A DNA stretch of 64,000 nucleotides from Bifidobacterium pluvialisilvae. Lineage in GTDB: Bacteria > Actinomycetota > Actinomycetes > Actinomycetales > Bifidobacteriaceae. This document shows positions 52,575 through 62,126 of the stretch, piece after piece. The stretch covers positions 1-64,000 of the forward strand of contig NZ_JAHBBI010000003.1 in assembly GCF_019331695.1 (NCBI RefSeq), read 5' to 3'. The position numbers and the translations under genes were made by a program. How positions within the stretch are numbered: the stretch's first letter is position 1; each line of letters starts with the position of its first letter. A model generated the notes under the pieces. It was not told the DNA's origin. It saw only the letters and a list, made by a program, of their open reading frames with translations, and made no database searches.

Positions 52575-52673
52575 ACCTTCACCATCTGTTGCCCGACGCA
52601 TGAGCGCCGCTACGGTTGTTATTGTTGACTCCAATACTATAAAGAAGTCCTTTGCATCCATACTATGAGGGGT

Positions 52674-53558
52674 ATGTCCATCATGCATCTCAAACGCGCC
52701 AAGTTCGCCGTCAGCGCCATGCCGTCGCGCATCATGTGGTATTTCCGTGTTCGCGGCCTGAAATACAGCCTCGGTCTCATCGGTGCCGTGCTGTGCGTGG
52801 TCATGCTGTGCATGCCCAGCGGCTACGTGACCGAGGGGCCCGGTCCCACCAGGGATGTGCTCGGCACGGTGGGCACCGACGACGCCGGCGGGTCGGGCGA
52901 CGCCAGGCCGATGATCGTGGTCAAGGGCGCGAAGACCCATGACGACACCGGCCGTCTGCTGCTGACCACGGTGAACAGCTACGGCATCGACTGGCCGCCG
53001 ACCAACGCGGAGGCATTGGTGGCCTGGGCGAACCCCCATGCCGGCGTGCTGCCGCGCGAGGCGGTGATTCCGCCCGGGCAGAGCGGCGACGACTACACGC
53101 GCACGGCGAAGAAGGAGATGACCGGCGCACAGGACACCGCCTCCGCACAGGCGCTGAAGTTCCTCGCGGCCCGCGGCATGGACACGTCCGGTGTGACGAT
53201 CTCCATGAACGTCGACGAAATTGGCGGCCCCTCCGCCGGCATGATGTACGCGCTGGGAGCCATCGACAAGCTCACCGCGCAGAACGAGACCGGCGGCAGG
53301 ACCATCGCCGGCACCGGCACCATCGACAAGGACGGCAAGGTGGGCGCGATCGGCGGCATCAGGCTGAAGATGCTCGGCGCCAAACGCGACGGCGCCACAT
53401 GGTTCCTCGCCCCGAAGGACAACTGCGACGAGGTCGTCGGTCATGTGCCGGCCGGTCTGCGCGACGTGAGCGTGTCCAACCTGTCCGAGGCGTACAAGGC
53501 CCTGGTCGCCATCGGGCAGGGCAAGGGCGGCTCCCTGCCGCATTGCGCCGTGAAATGA
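52674..53558 (+). CDS. Membrane-anchored Lon-like (YlbL-type) serine protease without PDZ domain
   Basis: About 294 residues. An N-terminal membrane helix (GLIGAVLCVVMLCM, about residues 34-48) precedes GYVTEGPGPT. The Lon-type catalytic domain has Ser187 in GGPSAGMM and Lys232 in GGIRLKMLGAK. Mycobacterial Rv3194c-like proteins are near 340 residues with a PDZ domain between; here the sequence passes directly from LKFLAARGMDTSG to the GGPSAG block, so the PDZ is missing. Starts at 52665, 52674 and 52683 are all possible; GAGGGG fits 52683 best. Confidence 0.87.
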   Translation: MSIMHLKRAKFAVSAMPSRIMWYFRVRGLKYSLGLIGAVLCVVMLCMPSGYVTEGPGPTRDVLGTVGTDDAGGSGDARPMIVVKGAKTHDDTGRLLLTTVNSYGIDWPPTNAEALVAWANPHAGVLPREAVIPPGQSGDDYTRTAKKEMTGAQDTASAQALKFLAARGMDTSGVTISMNVDEIGGPSAGMMYALGAIDKLTAQNETGGRTIAGTGTIDKDGKVGAIGGIRLKMLGAKRDGATWFLAPKDNCDEVVGHVPAGLRDVSVSNLSEAYKALVAIGQGKGGSLPHCAVK

Positions 53559-53656
53559 CGTCGTCGAATGGCGTCGTCCCGCGGCGGACGACCACTATTC
53601 GTACATTCGTGGTTTCGATGCCGTTGTTGTTCCGCAAGTGTTGCTATGCTGAACCC

Positions 53657-54073
53657 GTGGTTGAAACTACTAGGCATACGGCTGACGTTTTTGGATTCCA
53701 TTCCGGCGACATCATTCAGGAATGGCTATGGGACGATGACGTGGATGATTCCATCCGCGAGGGCATCGAGACCATCACCGGCGAGGACCTCGTCGACGAG
53801 GATTATGACTCCGACGTCGACGGCGTGATCCTGTGGTGGCGTGATGGCGACGACGAGGACGCGTTGTCCGACACGATCATGGACGCAGCCACCGTGCTCA
53901 CCGATGGCGCCCCGTTCTGGGTGCTGACCCCGAAGCCGGGGCGTGAGGGCGCCGCAGGTGCCACGACCATTGAGAACGCGGCGAAGACGTCCGGAATGAA
54001 CGCCGCTACCCCGCAGACGCTGAACGCCGACTGGAATGCGGTTCGTCTGCGCGCGTTCGGAAAAGGAAGATGA
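53657..54073 (+). CDS. DUF3052 family protein
   Basis: A 138-residue protein of the actinobacterial DUF3052 family. GFHSGDIIQEWLWDDDVDDSIREGIE, EDLVDEDYDSDVDGVILWWRDGDDED and APFWVLTPKPGR match the family. Acidic and cytosolic, function unknown. GTG 53657 has no ribosome binding site but lies 6 bases after TATGCT, a good -10, so a leaderless transcript is likely. A terminator hairpin follows at 54080. Confidence 0.92.
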   Translation: MVETTRHTADVFGFHSGDIIQEWLWDDDVDDSIREGIETITGEDLVDEDYDSDVDGVILWWRDGDDEDALSDTIMDAATVLTDGAPFWVLTPKPGREGAAGATTIENAAKTSGMNAATPQTLNADWNAVRLRAFGKGR

Positions 54074-54079
54074 TGATGT

Positions 54080-54103
54080 GGGGCCGGTAGAGGCCCCTTC
54101 CAT
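54080..54103 (+). terminator. Terminator of the DUF3052 gene
   Basis: GGGGCC and GGCCCC with a 6-nt loop, then TTCCATT, shortly after the stop. Confidence 0.65.
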
Positions 54104-54170
54104 TCATGAATCGTCGATTAGGGTGGAAAATTGACGGTTTTTGGCGTGCATTGGCACATTCGTGAATTGA

Positions 54171-54215
54171 AAAGGCCGTTGGGATTGTCCAACGGCCTTT
54201 CATTGTGGGTGATAA
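54171..54215 (-). repeat. Hairpin plus copy of the tRNA-Val 3' end
   Basis: TGTGGGTGATAA at 54204-54215 is identical to 54320-54331 at the 3' end of tRNA-Val, 116 bp away. Read on the minus strand, each copy (TTATCACCCACA) is followed by a hairpin terminator: here AAAGGCCGTTGG / CCAACGGCCTTT (54171-54200). No other tRNA portion is seen. Confidence 0.75.
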
Positions 54216-54289
54216 AGTGCCCTAGGGTTATAGCCCAAAATGCGGGCACGATGTGGGCATGGAGTCGTGAAATCGAAGGAAAATGAAAA

Positions 54290-54315
54290 GGGAACGTTGA
54301 TATTCCAACGTTCCC
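54290..54315 (-). terminator. Terminator of tRNA-Val
   Basis: GGGAACGTTG and CAACGTTCCC with a 6-nt loop; on the minus strand CTTTTCATTTTCC follows. Confidence 0.88.
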
Positions 54316-54321
54316 GGCATG

Positions 54322-54395
54322 TGGGTGATAAGGGACTCGAACCCCTGACATCCACCGTGTAAAGGTGGCGCTCTAACCAACTGAGCTAATCACCC
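54322..54395 (-). tRNA. tRNA-Val (anticodon TAC)
   Basis: A 74-nt cloverleaf on the minus strand. Acceptor GGGTGAT pairs with ATCACCC plus discriminator A. D-arm TAGCTCAGTTGGTTAGAGC; anticodon stem CCACC/GGTGG around TTTACAC, anticodon TAC for GTA; T-arm contains GGTTCGAGTCC. CCA is not encoded. Confidence 0.96.
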
Positions 54396-54559
54396 GCAAT
54401 CGTCTAGGATAACGTATTCCATATGGACGACGGTCCCGCGTGTCGTATTTTTTGCTGGTTTTTTCGTGTCCGTCCGGTTCCGGTACGACATTTGACCGCG
54501 CAATCACGTAAGGTGACTGTAGTCAAAGAAATCCATCGCAGCCGGGGGAGGTCGGTTTT

Positions 54560-56245
54560 ATGGCGCATCAGCGTGAGACAGGGCGGAATGGCGCTTCGAT
54601 CGCGAAGGCGGGAAAACACAAGTGGGGCTACGACGTCAGCCAGGTCAATTCCTTCCTCGAACGAGCCCATACCCTGTACGAGGACGCCGAACCGAAGATG
54701 ACCCAGGAGGACATCCAGAACGTCTCCTTCGCGCTTGAGAAGGACGGGTATGTGATCTCACAGGTCGACGCGGCGCTCAACCGTCTGGAGAAGGCCGTGG
54801 TCGACAAGCAGACCCAATGGGACGTGGCCTCGTTCGGCCGCGTCGCGTGGCGGGCCACCACCGAGCAGCTCGCCCACAGCCTGTATCCCCGGTCGGAACG
54901 CCCCGAGAAGGATCGCTTCTCCCCGGGGGAGGACAAGAAGCCGTCGTACGACCGCAAGCAGGTCGACCGTCTGGTCGCGCAGATCGTGGGCAAGATCCGT
55001 CGCGAGCTCGGCGAATCCGACCGCGACGGGGACGTCGACGACAAGGCCGACGCCGAACTGACGTCGATGCGCGTCTCCAACATCATCTTCACCCAGCGCA
55101 CCGGACGTCGCGGATACAGCGAACGACAGGTGGACGCATACCTCAACCGCGCCGTGCAGGTGCTGTCCCGCCTCGAATCGTTCGCGCGCCTCGAAGGGCC
55201 GCTGTCCAAGGTCGGCGTCGCCGATGCCGACGCCGACGCGCCCGCGGCCCCGGTCCGCGCGGCCGTCCAGTCCGCACCGGCCCCGTTGAACAAGCGTCCC
55301 ACGGAGATGCTGTTCAACACCGTGCCCCAGCCGAAGAACGAGGCCAGGACCGAGCCGTTGGAAGGCTACGGATACGCCCCGCGCAAGGCCGCGGCCCCGG
55401 CCCCGGCGCAGGACGCCGGAGGGAACGGGGGAAGGGACTCCTCGTTCTACGATCTGCGCAAGGCGGAGAACGAGATCTTCAGCGGCAACAACGACGGCCT
55501 GCCCTTCGCCCAGTCGCCCGCGGCCGCGGTCAGCGGGTCGCTGGCGGGACTGGTGAACGCGACAGGCGCCGCAGCCAAGTCCCAGGCCCCCGCCGCCGAC
55601 ACGTCACGGCGTCCTTCGGCGCCGGAACCGTCCCCGCTCGAGGAGACCGCCGCATACACGCCGGATGACCTGCCCGCACCGCCGGCCCCGGCCGCCGCGG
55701 CATCCCACCGGTTCGACTTCGCGTCCTCCCCGGCCCCGGCCTCAGCCCCGGCCACCGGTACCGCGCCGTCACCGGCGATGACTCCGGCCGCGCAGGCGCC
55801 CACCGTTCCGCCGTCGCCGGCATCGCCCGCCGTCTCCTCCCCGGCTTCGGGCGGCAATGCGGTGCCGGAGCCGTCTCCGGCCCTCGGACAGACCGAGGCG
55901 TACTCCTTCGACTTCGACGCACTCGACGGCGCCGGCAAGGACGATGCCGGCGACGACGGCATCCGGACCACGCCGTATCTGGCCTCGTCATATGAATCGG
56001 CGTACGCTCCCGCGCCCTCGAACACGTCCGCAACGACGGGTACGTCCGCGGTTTCGCATGCGCCCGACGTCGCCCCCGCAGGCACCGCCCCGAAGAAGGA
56101 CGACGCGGGGGACGCCGCCCACCGGGCATCGGCGAGCGAAGCGGACGACTACCTGTCGTCGCTGCTCGACACCAGCTCCATCCCGGCGTTGGACTTCCAC
56201 ATCCCCAGCCTGACGTTCCCCACGGACGACGAGAAGAAATCCTGA
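54560..56245 (+). CDS. DivIVA-domain protein with long disordered tail
   Basis: A 561-residue protein. Residues 1-220 contain repeated DivIVA-like short helical motifs: WGYDVSQVNSFLERA, DGYVISQVDAALNRLE, PSYDRKQVDRLVAQI and RGYSERQVDAYLNRAVQVLSRLE. The rest (about 220-540) is Ala/Pro/Ser-rich and disordered, with a short conserved-looking C-terminal end (LDTSSIPALDFHIPSLTF). Likely cytoplasmic and involved in pole or septum organisation. GGGGGAGGTC precedes ATG 54560. The dxr gene follows after 32 bp. Confidence 0.82.
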   Translation: MAHQRETGRNGASIAKAGKHKWGYDVSQVNSFLERAHTLYEDAEPKMTQEDIQNVSFALEKDGYVISQVDAALNRLEKAVVDKQTQWDVASFGRVAWRATTEQLAHSLYPRSERPEKDRFSPGEDKKPSYDRKQVDRLVAQIVGKIRRELGESDRDGDVDDKADAELTSMRVSNIIFTQRTGRRGYSERQVDAYLNRAVQVLSRLESFARLEGPLSKVGVADADADAPAAPVRAAVQSAPAPLNKRPTEMLFNTVPQPKNEARTEPLEGYGYAPRKAAAPAPAQDAGGNGGRDSSFYDLRKAENEIFSGNNDGLPFAQSPAAAVSGSLAGLVNATGAAAKSQAPAADTSRRPSAPEPSPLEETAAYTPDDLPAPPAPAAAASHRFDFASSPAPASAPATGTAPSPAMTPAAQAPTVPPSPASPAVSSPASGGNAVPEPSPALGQTEAYSFDFDALDGAGKDDAGDDGIRTTPYLASSYESAYAPAPSNTSATTGTSAVSHAPDVAPAGTAPKKDDAGDAAHRASASEADDYLSSLLDTSSIPALDFHIPSLTFPTDDEKKS

Positions 56246-56277
56246 CAGGCAATCCATCAGAAGCAGGTGAACAGCAA

Positions 56278-57516
56278 GTGAGTCAATCACCGAACGACAA
56301 CCCCGTCGACACCGGGTTCGACGACGTTGCGTGGCATCGCAGCGTCATCGTGCTCGGATCCACGGGATCCATCGGCACCCAGGGGCTCGACGTCATCGCG
56401 CGGCATCCCGAGCGGTTCGAGGTCATGGCCCTCGCCGCGGGAGGCTCGCATGTCGGGCTCCTCGCCGAACAGGCCGTGCGCTTCCATGTGCGTCATGTGG
56501 CGGTGGCGCGGCAATCCGCGGCCGATGAGCTGCGCCGCGCCATGGCCACGCTCGGCGCCACCGACGTGGACGTGACCGCTGGTCCGCAGGCCGTCATCGA
56601 CGTCGCCGCACTCGGCGCGGACGTCGTGCTCAACGGCATCACCGGATCCATCGGACTGGAACCGTCCATCGCGGCGCTCCAGGCGGGATCCCAGCTCGCG
56701 CTCGCCAACAAGGAATCCGTGGTGGCCGGCGGCCATCTGCTCTTCGACGCGCAGGTGCGCGCCGGGCAGATCAACCCCGTCGACTCCGAGCATTCCGCCA
56801 TCTGGCAGTCGCTCAGGTCCGGCACCCATGGCGAGGTGGAACGGCTCGTCGTCACCGCCTCCGGAGGCCCGTTCCGTGGCCGCAAGCGCGCCGAGCTCAC
56901 CCATGTGACACCGCAGGAGGCCCTCCATCACCCCACCTGGAACATGGGGCCGGTGGTCACCATCAACTCCTCCACCCTCATGAACAAGGGGCTGGAGGTC
57001 ATCGAGGCCAGCCGCCTGTTCGACATCCCGCCGCAGCGCATCGCCGTGACCGTGCACCCGCAGTCCATCGTCCACTCCATGGTCGAGTTCCGCGACGGCG
57101 CCACCATCTGCCAGGCCTCGCCGCCCGACATGCGCCTGCCCATCGCGCTGGGCCTCTCCGCCCCCGACCGTCTGCCGAACGTCGCCCGGCCATGCGACTG
57201 GACGACCGCCTCGCAGTGGACGTTCGAGCCGCTCGACAACGAGGCGTTCCCCGCCGTCGAGCTCGCCCGCCATTGCCTCGCCGCCTCCGAAAAGCACACG
57301 GCGGTGCTCAACGCGGCCAACGAGCAGGCAGTGCATGCGTTCCTTGACGGCAGGCTACCGTATCTGGCGATCACCGACACCGTGCGCCGGACGCTTGACG
57401 AGCTGGACGACGAACTGCGCGGCGCGCCCCTGTTCGAATCCGTGGAGGAAATGAGCCAACTCGAGCAAACCGCACGACGTCTGGCCGACGATTTGATAAA
57501 CAACAATCGTGACTGA
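56278..57516 (+). CDS. dxr: 1-deoxy-D-xylulose 5-phosphate reductoisomerase
   Basis: A 412-residue enzyme of the MEP pathway making 2-C-methyl-D-erythritol 4-phosphate from DXP with [20 protein letters not shown] is the NADPH site, [11 protein letters not shown] and [11 protein letters not shown] carry the metal and substrate residues, TASGGPF is the active-site loop. GTG 56278 follows an AGGTGA-like site. It overlaps ispG by eight bases, forming an operon. Confidence 0.97.
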   Translation: MSQSPNDNPVDTGFDDVAWHRSVIVLGSTGSIGTQGLDVIARHPERFEVMALAAGGSHVGLLAEQAVRFHVRHVAVARQSAADELRRAMATLGATDVDVTAGPQAVIDVAALGADVVLNGITGSIGLEPSIAALQAGSQLALANKESVVAGGHLLFDAQVRAGQINPVDSEHSAIWQSLRSGTHGEVERLVVTASGGPFRGRKRAELTHVTPQEALHHPTWNMGPVVTINSSTLMNKGLEVIEASRLFDIPPQRIAVTVHPQSIVHSMVEFRDGATICQASPPDMRLPIALGLSAPDRLPNVARPCDWTTASQWTFEPLDNEAFPAVELARHCLAASEKHTAVLNAANEQAVHAFLDGRLPYLAITDTVRRTLDELDDELRGAPLFESVEEMSQLEQTARRLADDLINNNRD

Positions 57517-58738
57517 TTCCAAAACCATGAGCAAAACCGCATCCGACACCGCGTTCCGCAGGACGGGGACGCCCTCCATCGGCGAATCCCCGTTGCACCC
57601 GCGACGCAAGTCCCGCCGCATCATGGTCGGACCCGTCCCCGTCGGCGGCGGTGCGCCCGTGAGCGTGCAGTCGATGACGAACACCGTGACCGCCGACGTC
57701 AACGCCACGCTGCGCCAGATCGGCGAACTGGCGCAGGCGGGATGCGACATCGTACGCGTGGCCGTGCCCAGCCAGGACGATGCCGACGCCCTGCCGTCCA
57801 TCGTGGCGAAATCCCCGATCCCCGTCATCGCGGACATCCATTTCCAGTCCAAATACGTGTTCCAAGCCATCGACGCCGGATGCGCGGCCGTGCGTGTGAA
57901 CCCCGGCAACATCCGCAAGTTCGATCAGGTCGGCCCCGACATCTGCAAGGCGGCCACCGACGCCGGCATCAGCCTGCGCATCGGCGTCAACGCCGGATCG
58001 CTCGACAAGGAGCTCTACGCCAAATACGGCGGGCCCACGCCCGAGGCCCTCGTCGCCTCCGCGCTCAAGGAGGCCCACATGTTCGAGGACGTCGGCTTCC
58101 ACGACTTCAAGATCTCCGTCAAACACCATGACGTCGTCACCATGGTGCAGACCTACCGGCTGCTCGCATCCAAGGGCGACTGGCCCCTGCACCTCGGCGT
58201 CACCGAGGCGGGCCCCCAATGGCAGGGCACCATCAAATCCTGCCTCGCGTTCGGGGCGCTGCTCGCCGAGGGCATCGGCGACACCATCCGCGTGTCCCTG
58301 TCCGCGCCGCCGGTCGAGGAGGTCAAGGTCGGCTGCAAGCTGCTTGAATACCTGGGGCTGCGAGCACGCAAGTTCGACATCATCTCCTGCCCGAGCTGCG
58401 GCCGCGCGCAGGTGGACGTCATCCAGCTCGCCAACGCCGTGACCGACGGGCTCAAGGGCATCACCGCGCCCATCCGCGTGGCGGTCATGGGCTGCATCGT
58501 CAACGGGCCGGGCGAGGCCCGCGAAGCCGACCTCGGCGTCGCATCCGGCAACGGCAAGGGGCAGATCTTCATCAAGGGCAAGGTCATCAAGACCGTGCCC
58601 GAGGACCAGATCGTCGACACGCTGCTCGACAAGGCCCACGAGATCGCCGAGCGTATGAAGGAGGAGGCCGAGGCCAACGGCACCACGCTTGACGCCGAGC
58701 CCGTCGTCATCCCCATCCAGACGCCGTCCCGCGCCTAG
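57509..58738 (+). CDS. ispG: 4-hydroxy-3-methylbut-2-en-1-yl diphosphate synthase
   Basis: A 409-residue 4Fe-4S enzyme of the MEP pathway. [13 protein letters not shown] is the N-terminal TIM barrel motif; cluster cysteines are in [12 protein letters not shown] and [11 protein letters not shown]. It converts MEcPP to HMBPP. GTG 57509 overlaps the dxr stop; ATG 57527 is an alternative. The overlap suggests translational coupling. Confidence 0.97.
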   Translation: MTDSKTMSKTASDTAFRRTGTPSIGESPLHPRRKSRRIMVGPVPVGGGAPVSVQSMTNTVTADVNATLRQIGELAQAGCDIVRVAVPSQDDADALPSIVAKSPIPVIADIHFQSKYVFQAIDAGCAAVRVNPGNIRKFDQVGPDICKAATDAGISLRIGVNAGSLDKELYAKYGGPTPEALVASALKEAHMFEDVGFHDFKISVKHHDVVTMVQTYRLLASKGDWPLHLGVTEAGPQWQGTIKSCLAFGALLAEGIGDTIRVSLSAPPVEEVKVGCKLLEYLGLRARKFDIISCPSCGRAQVDVIQLANAVTDGLKGITAPIRVAVMGCIVNGPGEAREADLGVASGNGKGQIFIKGKVIKTVPEDQIVDTLLDKAHEIAERMKEEAEANGTTLDAEPVVIPIQTPSRA

Positions 58739-58790
58739 CGGGAAGCCGATCGGCCCCTCTACTTCAACGGCAGCGTATAGAATGGCCCGC

Positions 58791-60515
58791 GTGTTCAAAC
58801 GCCGGAAAACCCAACAGGACCCCACGGACTGGACGTGGTCGAAGAAGATGCTGGTCAGCATTCCCATCTTCATCATCCTGATGGGCATCCTGACCTCGGT
58901 ATCGCACATCACCACCGTGGAGTGGAAGAACGAGCCGACCGACCGCAGCGTACAGACCCTGTCGGCCGACACCGCCGTCACCTACCGCAACACCACCGGC
59001 AAGGCGTTGCCCGTCCGCGGCACCTACGCCGTGGAGACGCGCGGCACCTGGATCGACCTCGTCCGCCCGTCGACGGGGGAGCGGCAGCGGGCGCATGTGC
59101 TCGTCCGCTCGCCCAAGGTCGCGGCCGACCGGAACAGCCTCCCCGCCGTCGTGTTCATGCACGGCGCGGGATACGGCACCGCGGACAACTCCTTCGGCGA
59201 TGTGGCCGAGGACCTGAGCTCGGCCGGATTCGTCACCGCCACCGTCGACAAGCCCGTATGGTCCACCAACGACATCACCCGCGACTACCCGGCCTCGGCC
59301 CACGCCTACGACCAGGTCGTCGACTACCTGCGGACGCTCGACACCGTGGACCCGGACAACGTCGGCATCTACGCCACGTCGGAAAGCACATGGATATCGC
59401 CGTACCTCGTTCGCGACGACGGTCACATAGCCTTCCAGATACTGCTCTCGCCCATGGTCTACAGCCCCCGGCACGCGCTGGGGTTCTTCGTGGCGCAGGA
59501 CTTCGCCATCGTGGGCGCCAACCCGGGATACCAGTCCATCGTCAGGCGCGTGTTCAGCGCCGACATGGCCCGGTTCGGACTGGACAACCTCGACTTCAAC
59601 CCGCTCGTGCCGCAGGGCTACGCCATCCCCACCCTCGTGGCCTACGGTTCCAAGGACGTCATGACCGCACAGGTCGACGGCGTCAGCGAGATCGAGGGCA
59701 TGGCCAGGGAGAACGACAACTGGGACGTCACCATACGCAACTATCCGGTGGCCAACCACGTGATGAGACTGGGCGACGAGGCCGAGGAGGGCACGCCTCT
59801 CGTCGACCGCTACGAGGACGACATGGTCGACTGGGCCGTGGGACAGGCGCGCGGGCTCGAGGAGACCTCCGCGCCGATCGCCGGTACCACCATCTACCAG
59901 TCCATAGCCGTTCCCACCAACCTCAGGGCCCATCCATGGCTCACCGTGTACGGCGTCATCATCCACACGACCGCCGCCGCCATGCTGGTTGTCGCGGCGG
60001 TCCTCAACATCGTGGCGCTGGTGCGCAAAATCCATCACCTCATACGGCGCAAGGGGCCGCTGCTCGGCTACGTGCGCGGCTACCAGCGCGTGCTCATCGC
60101 CATATCCGTCACCACCATGGCGTCCCTGCTCCTGTTCATGGCGGGCGTCGGGCAGATCGTCTGGCGCATGGTGGAACTCATCTGGGGAGCCGCCCCCGAG
60201 GCGCCCGGCATGATCTACTGGAGCTGGTACGCGATCCAGGGCGCATGCGCGATCGTGGTGTGGGCCTGGTCGCGTGTGTTCTGCGAGATACTGCACACCA
60301 TGTCCATCAAGGGCCTGCTGCGCACTCCGGAGGAATGGCGCGCCGACTTCAAGGTGAAGCGGCTCACCGGAAGGCCCGTGCTGCGCATCCGCGACTGGCA
60401 TCCCGGACCGGTGATCGCCTCCACGCGCTTCGGCGTCGTCATGTTCGTCGTCACCACGCTCGCCATGTTCTGCATACTGCTGGTCCTGGCGTTCTGGGGC
60501 CTGTTCATCTATTGA
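58791..60515 (+). CDS. Membrane-bound alpha/beta hydrolase fold protein
   Basis: About 574 residues. One N-terminal helix (about 20-40) precedes an extracytoplasmic hydrolase domain: VVFMHGAGYGTAD is the oxyanion loop, YATSESTWISPYL holds the likely nucleophile Ser in an atypical ATSES elbow, AYGSKDVM and NHVMRL could give Asp and His. The C-terminal third has about four membrane helices. Substrate unknown. GTG 58791 is chosen as probable leaderless start because TAGAAT lies 8 bases upstream; ATG 58782 is the alternative and would overlap that element. Confidence 0.78.
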   Translation: MFKRRKTQQDPTDWTWSKKMLVSIPIFIILMGILTSVSHITTVEWKNEPTDRSVQTLSADTAVTYRNTTGKALPVRGTYAVETRGTWIDLVRPSTGERQRAHVLVRSPKVAADRNSLPAVVFMHGAGYGTADNSFGDVAEDLSSAGFVTATVDKPVWSTNDITRDYPASAHAYDQVVDYLRTLDTVDPDNVGIYATSESTWISPYLVRDDGHIAFQILLSPMVYSPRHALGFFVAQDFAIVGANPGYQSIVRRVFSADMARFGLDNLDFNPLVPQGYAIPTLVAYGSKDVMTAQVDGVSEIEGMARENDNWDVTIRNYPVANHVMRLGDEAEEGTPLVDRYEDDMVDWAVGQARGLEETSAPIAGTTIYQSIAVPTNLRAHPWLTVYGVIIHTTAAAMLVVAAVLNIVALVRKIHHLIRRKGPLLGYVRGYQRVLIAISVTTMASLLLFMAGVGQIVWRMVELIWGAAPEAPGMIYWSWYAIQGACAIVVWAWSRVFCEILHTMSIKGLLRTPEEWRADFKVKRLTGRPVLRIRDWHPGPVIASTRFGVVMFVVTTLAMFCILLVLAFWGLFIY

Positions 60516-60563
60516 CGATCGCGGAACGGACGTCCACGCAATACGCATCGAGGAGGTGAACCA

Positions 60564-61298
60564 ATGCCGCTGTACAAGGACGAGGGACTGGTGCTGCGCA
60601 CCGTCAAACTCGGCGAAGCCGACCGCATCATCACCATCCTCACCCGCGACCACGGCAAGATCCGCGCCGTGGCCAAGGGCGTACGACGCCTCAGGTCGCG
60701 GTTCGGCGCCCGGCTCGAACCCTTCATGCGAGCCGACCTGCTCATCGCCACCGGCCGGTCGCTGGACGTCGTCTCCCAGGCCTCGTCGAAAGGCATGTAC
60801 GCCGACCGCATCATCGCCGACTACGATTCCTACGTCAACGCCGGCATGGTCGTCGAGACCGCGGACAGACTGTTCTCCACACTCGACGAACCCTCACCGA
60901 GGCAGTATCTGCTCGCCGTCGGCGCCGTCTCCGCATTGGCCAGACGACTGCACGCCCCCGGCGACATCGGCGAATCCTACATGCTGCGCGCGCTCGCGCT
61001 CGCCGGATGGCGGCCGCGTCTCGACGCCTGCGTCGTATGCGGCGGGGCGGCGGGGCTGTGCGCGTTCTCCACACCGGGAGGCGGCGCGATGTGCGGCGGG
61101 GACCGCACCCCCGAGGCGCGGACCGTGACGGCACGGCAGCTTGCCCGGCTCAGGGCCTTGCTTGCGGGAGACTGGGACGCATTGGACGGTGCCGACGATG
61201 ACGATGACGGGGCCGGCGTCGTCCACGCCATAGTTGAAGAATGGGCGGAGTATTATCTCGAACGTCCGATTCGTTCCGCGCACTTGCTAGATTCGTAA
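60564..61298 (+). CDS. recO: DNA repair protein RecO
   Basis: A 244-residue recombination mediator. The N-terminal OB-fold begins YKDEGLVLRTVKLGEADRIITILTRDHGKIRAVAKGVRR. A Zn-type site is suggested by CVVCGG and MCGGD. It loads RecA with RecF/RecR. An excellent site GAGGAGGTGA precedes ATG 60564. The stop TAA is two bases before uppS. Confidence 0.95.
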   Translation: MPLYKDEGLVLRTVKLGEADRIITILTRDHGKIRAVAKGVRRLRSRFGARLEPFMRADLLIATGRSLDVVSQASSKGMYADRIIADYDSYVNAGMVVETADRLFSTLDEPSPRQYLLAVGAVSALARRLHAPGDIGESYMLRALALAGWRPRLDACVVCGGAAGLCAFSTPGGGAMCGGDRTPEARTVTARQLARLRALLAGDWDALDGADDDDDGAGVVHAIVEEWAEYYLERPIRSAHLLDS

Positions 61299-61300
61299 CC

Positions 61301-62095
61301 ATGGCTTTTGAACACGTCGATTACACGTCGCTCGACATTCCGGCGGCGCCCTTCTCCGACCCCTCGATCATCCCCGACTTCCCCAAGGGCAAGGTGCCCC
61401 GCCACGTGGGCGTCATCATGGACGGCAACGGACGCTGGGCGCAGCAGCGCGGACTGGTGCGGACCAACGGCCATCAGGCCGCCGAACCCGTGGTGTTCGA
61501 CACCATCGCCGGCGCCATCGAGGCCGGCGTGCGCTATCTGAGCCTGTACACGTTCTCCACCGAGAACTGGAAGCGCTCGCCTTCTGAGGTGCGGTTCCTC
61601 ATGGGCTTCAGCCGCGAGATCATCCACCGTCGTGTGGCGCAGATGGACGAGTGGGGCGTGCGCGTACGCTGGTCCGGCAGGCGTCCGAAGCTGTGGAAGT
61701 CCGTGATCGACGAGCTCGAGACCGCCATGGAGCGCACGAAGCACAACAAGACCATCGACGTGGTGTTCTGCATCAACTATGGCGGACGCGCCGAAATCGC
61801 CGACGCTTGCGCGGCGATTGCAAAGGAGGTGCGTGACGGACGCATCTCCGGCGACCGCGTCACCGAGAAGATGATCGCCCAGCACCTCTACAATCCCGAC
61901 ATCCCCGACTGCGATCTGGTGATTCGCACGTCGGGCGAACAGCGCACCAGCAACTTCCTGCCGTGGGAGGCCGCCTACGCGGAGCTTGACTTCGTACCCG
62001 AGCTGTTCCCCGACTGCGGGCGCGAGGTGCTGTGGCGCTCCATCGACCACTACATCCACCGCGACCGGCGGTTCGGCGCGGTGAAGAAGCAGTGA
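61301..62095 (+). CDS. uppS: Isoprenyl diphosphate synthase (undecaprenyl diphosphate synthase)
   Basis: A 264-residue cis-prenyltransferase. HVGVIMDGNGRWAQ has catalytic Asp41, YTFSTENWKR and RTSGEQRTSNFLPW are the other signatures. It makes the C55 carrier of peptidoglycan precursors from the IPP of the MEP pathway. No ribosome binding site precedes ATG 61301, but TAGATT lies 8-14 bases upstream inside the recO end, so a separate leaderless transcript is possible. Confidence 0.96.
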   Translation: MAFEHVDYTSLDIPAAPFSDPSIIPDFPKGKVPRHVGVIMDGNGRWAQQRGLVRTNGHQAAEPVVFDTIAGAIEAGVRYLSLYTFSTENWKRSPSEVRFLMGFSREIIHRRVAQMDEWGVRVRWSGRRPKLWKSVIDELETAMERTKHNKTIDVVFCINYGGRAEIADACAAIAKEVRDGRISGDRVTEKMIAQHLYNPDIPDCDLVIRTSGEQRTSNFLPWEAAYAELDFVPELFPDCGREVLWRSIDHYIHRDRRFGAVKKQ

Positions 62096-62126
62096 ACACC
62101 GCGGCAGCAAGGCCACGGGGCGGCCG

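Noticed and set aside
54118-54351. 77-residue minus-strand open frame beside tRNA-Val
   Set aside because: It overlaps the terminator hairpins and the tRNA end, and has no ribosome binding site.
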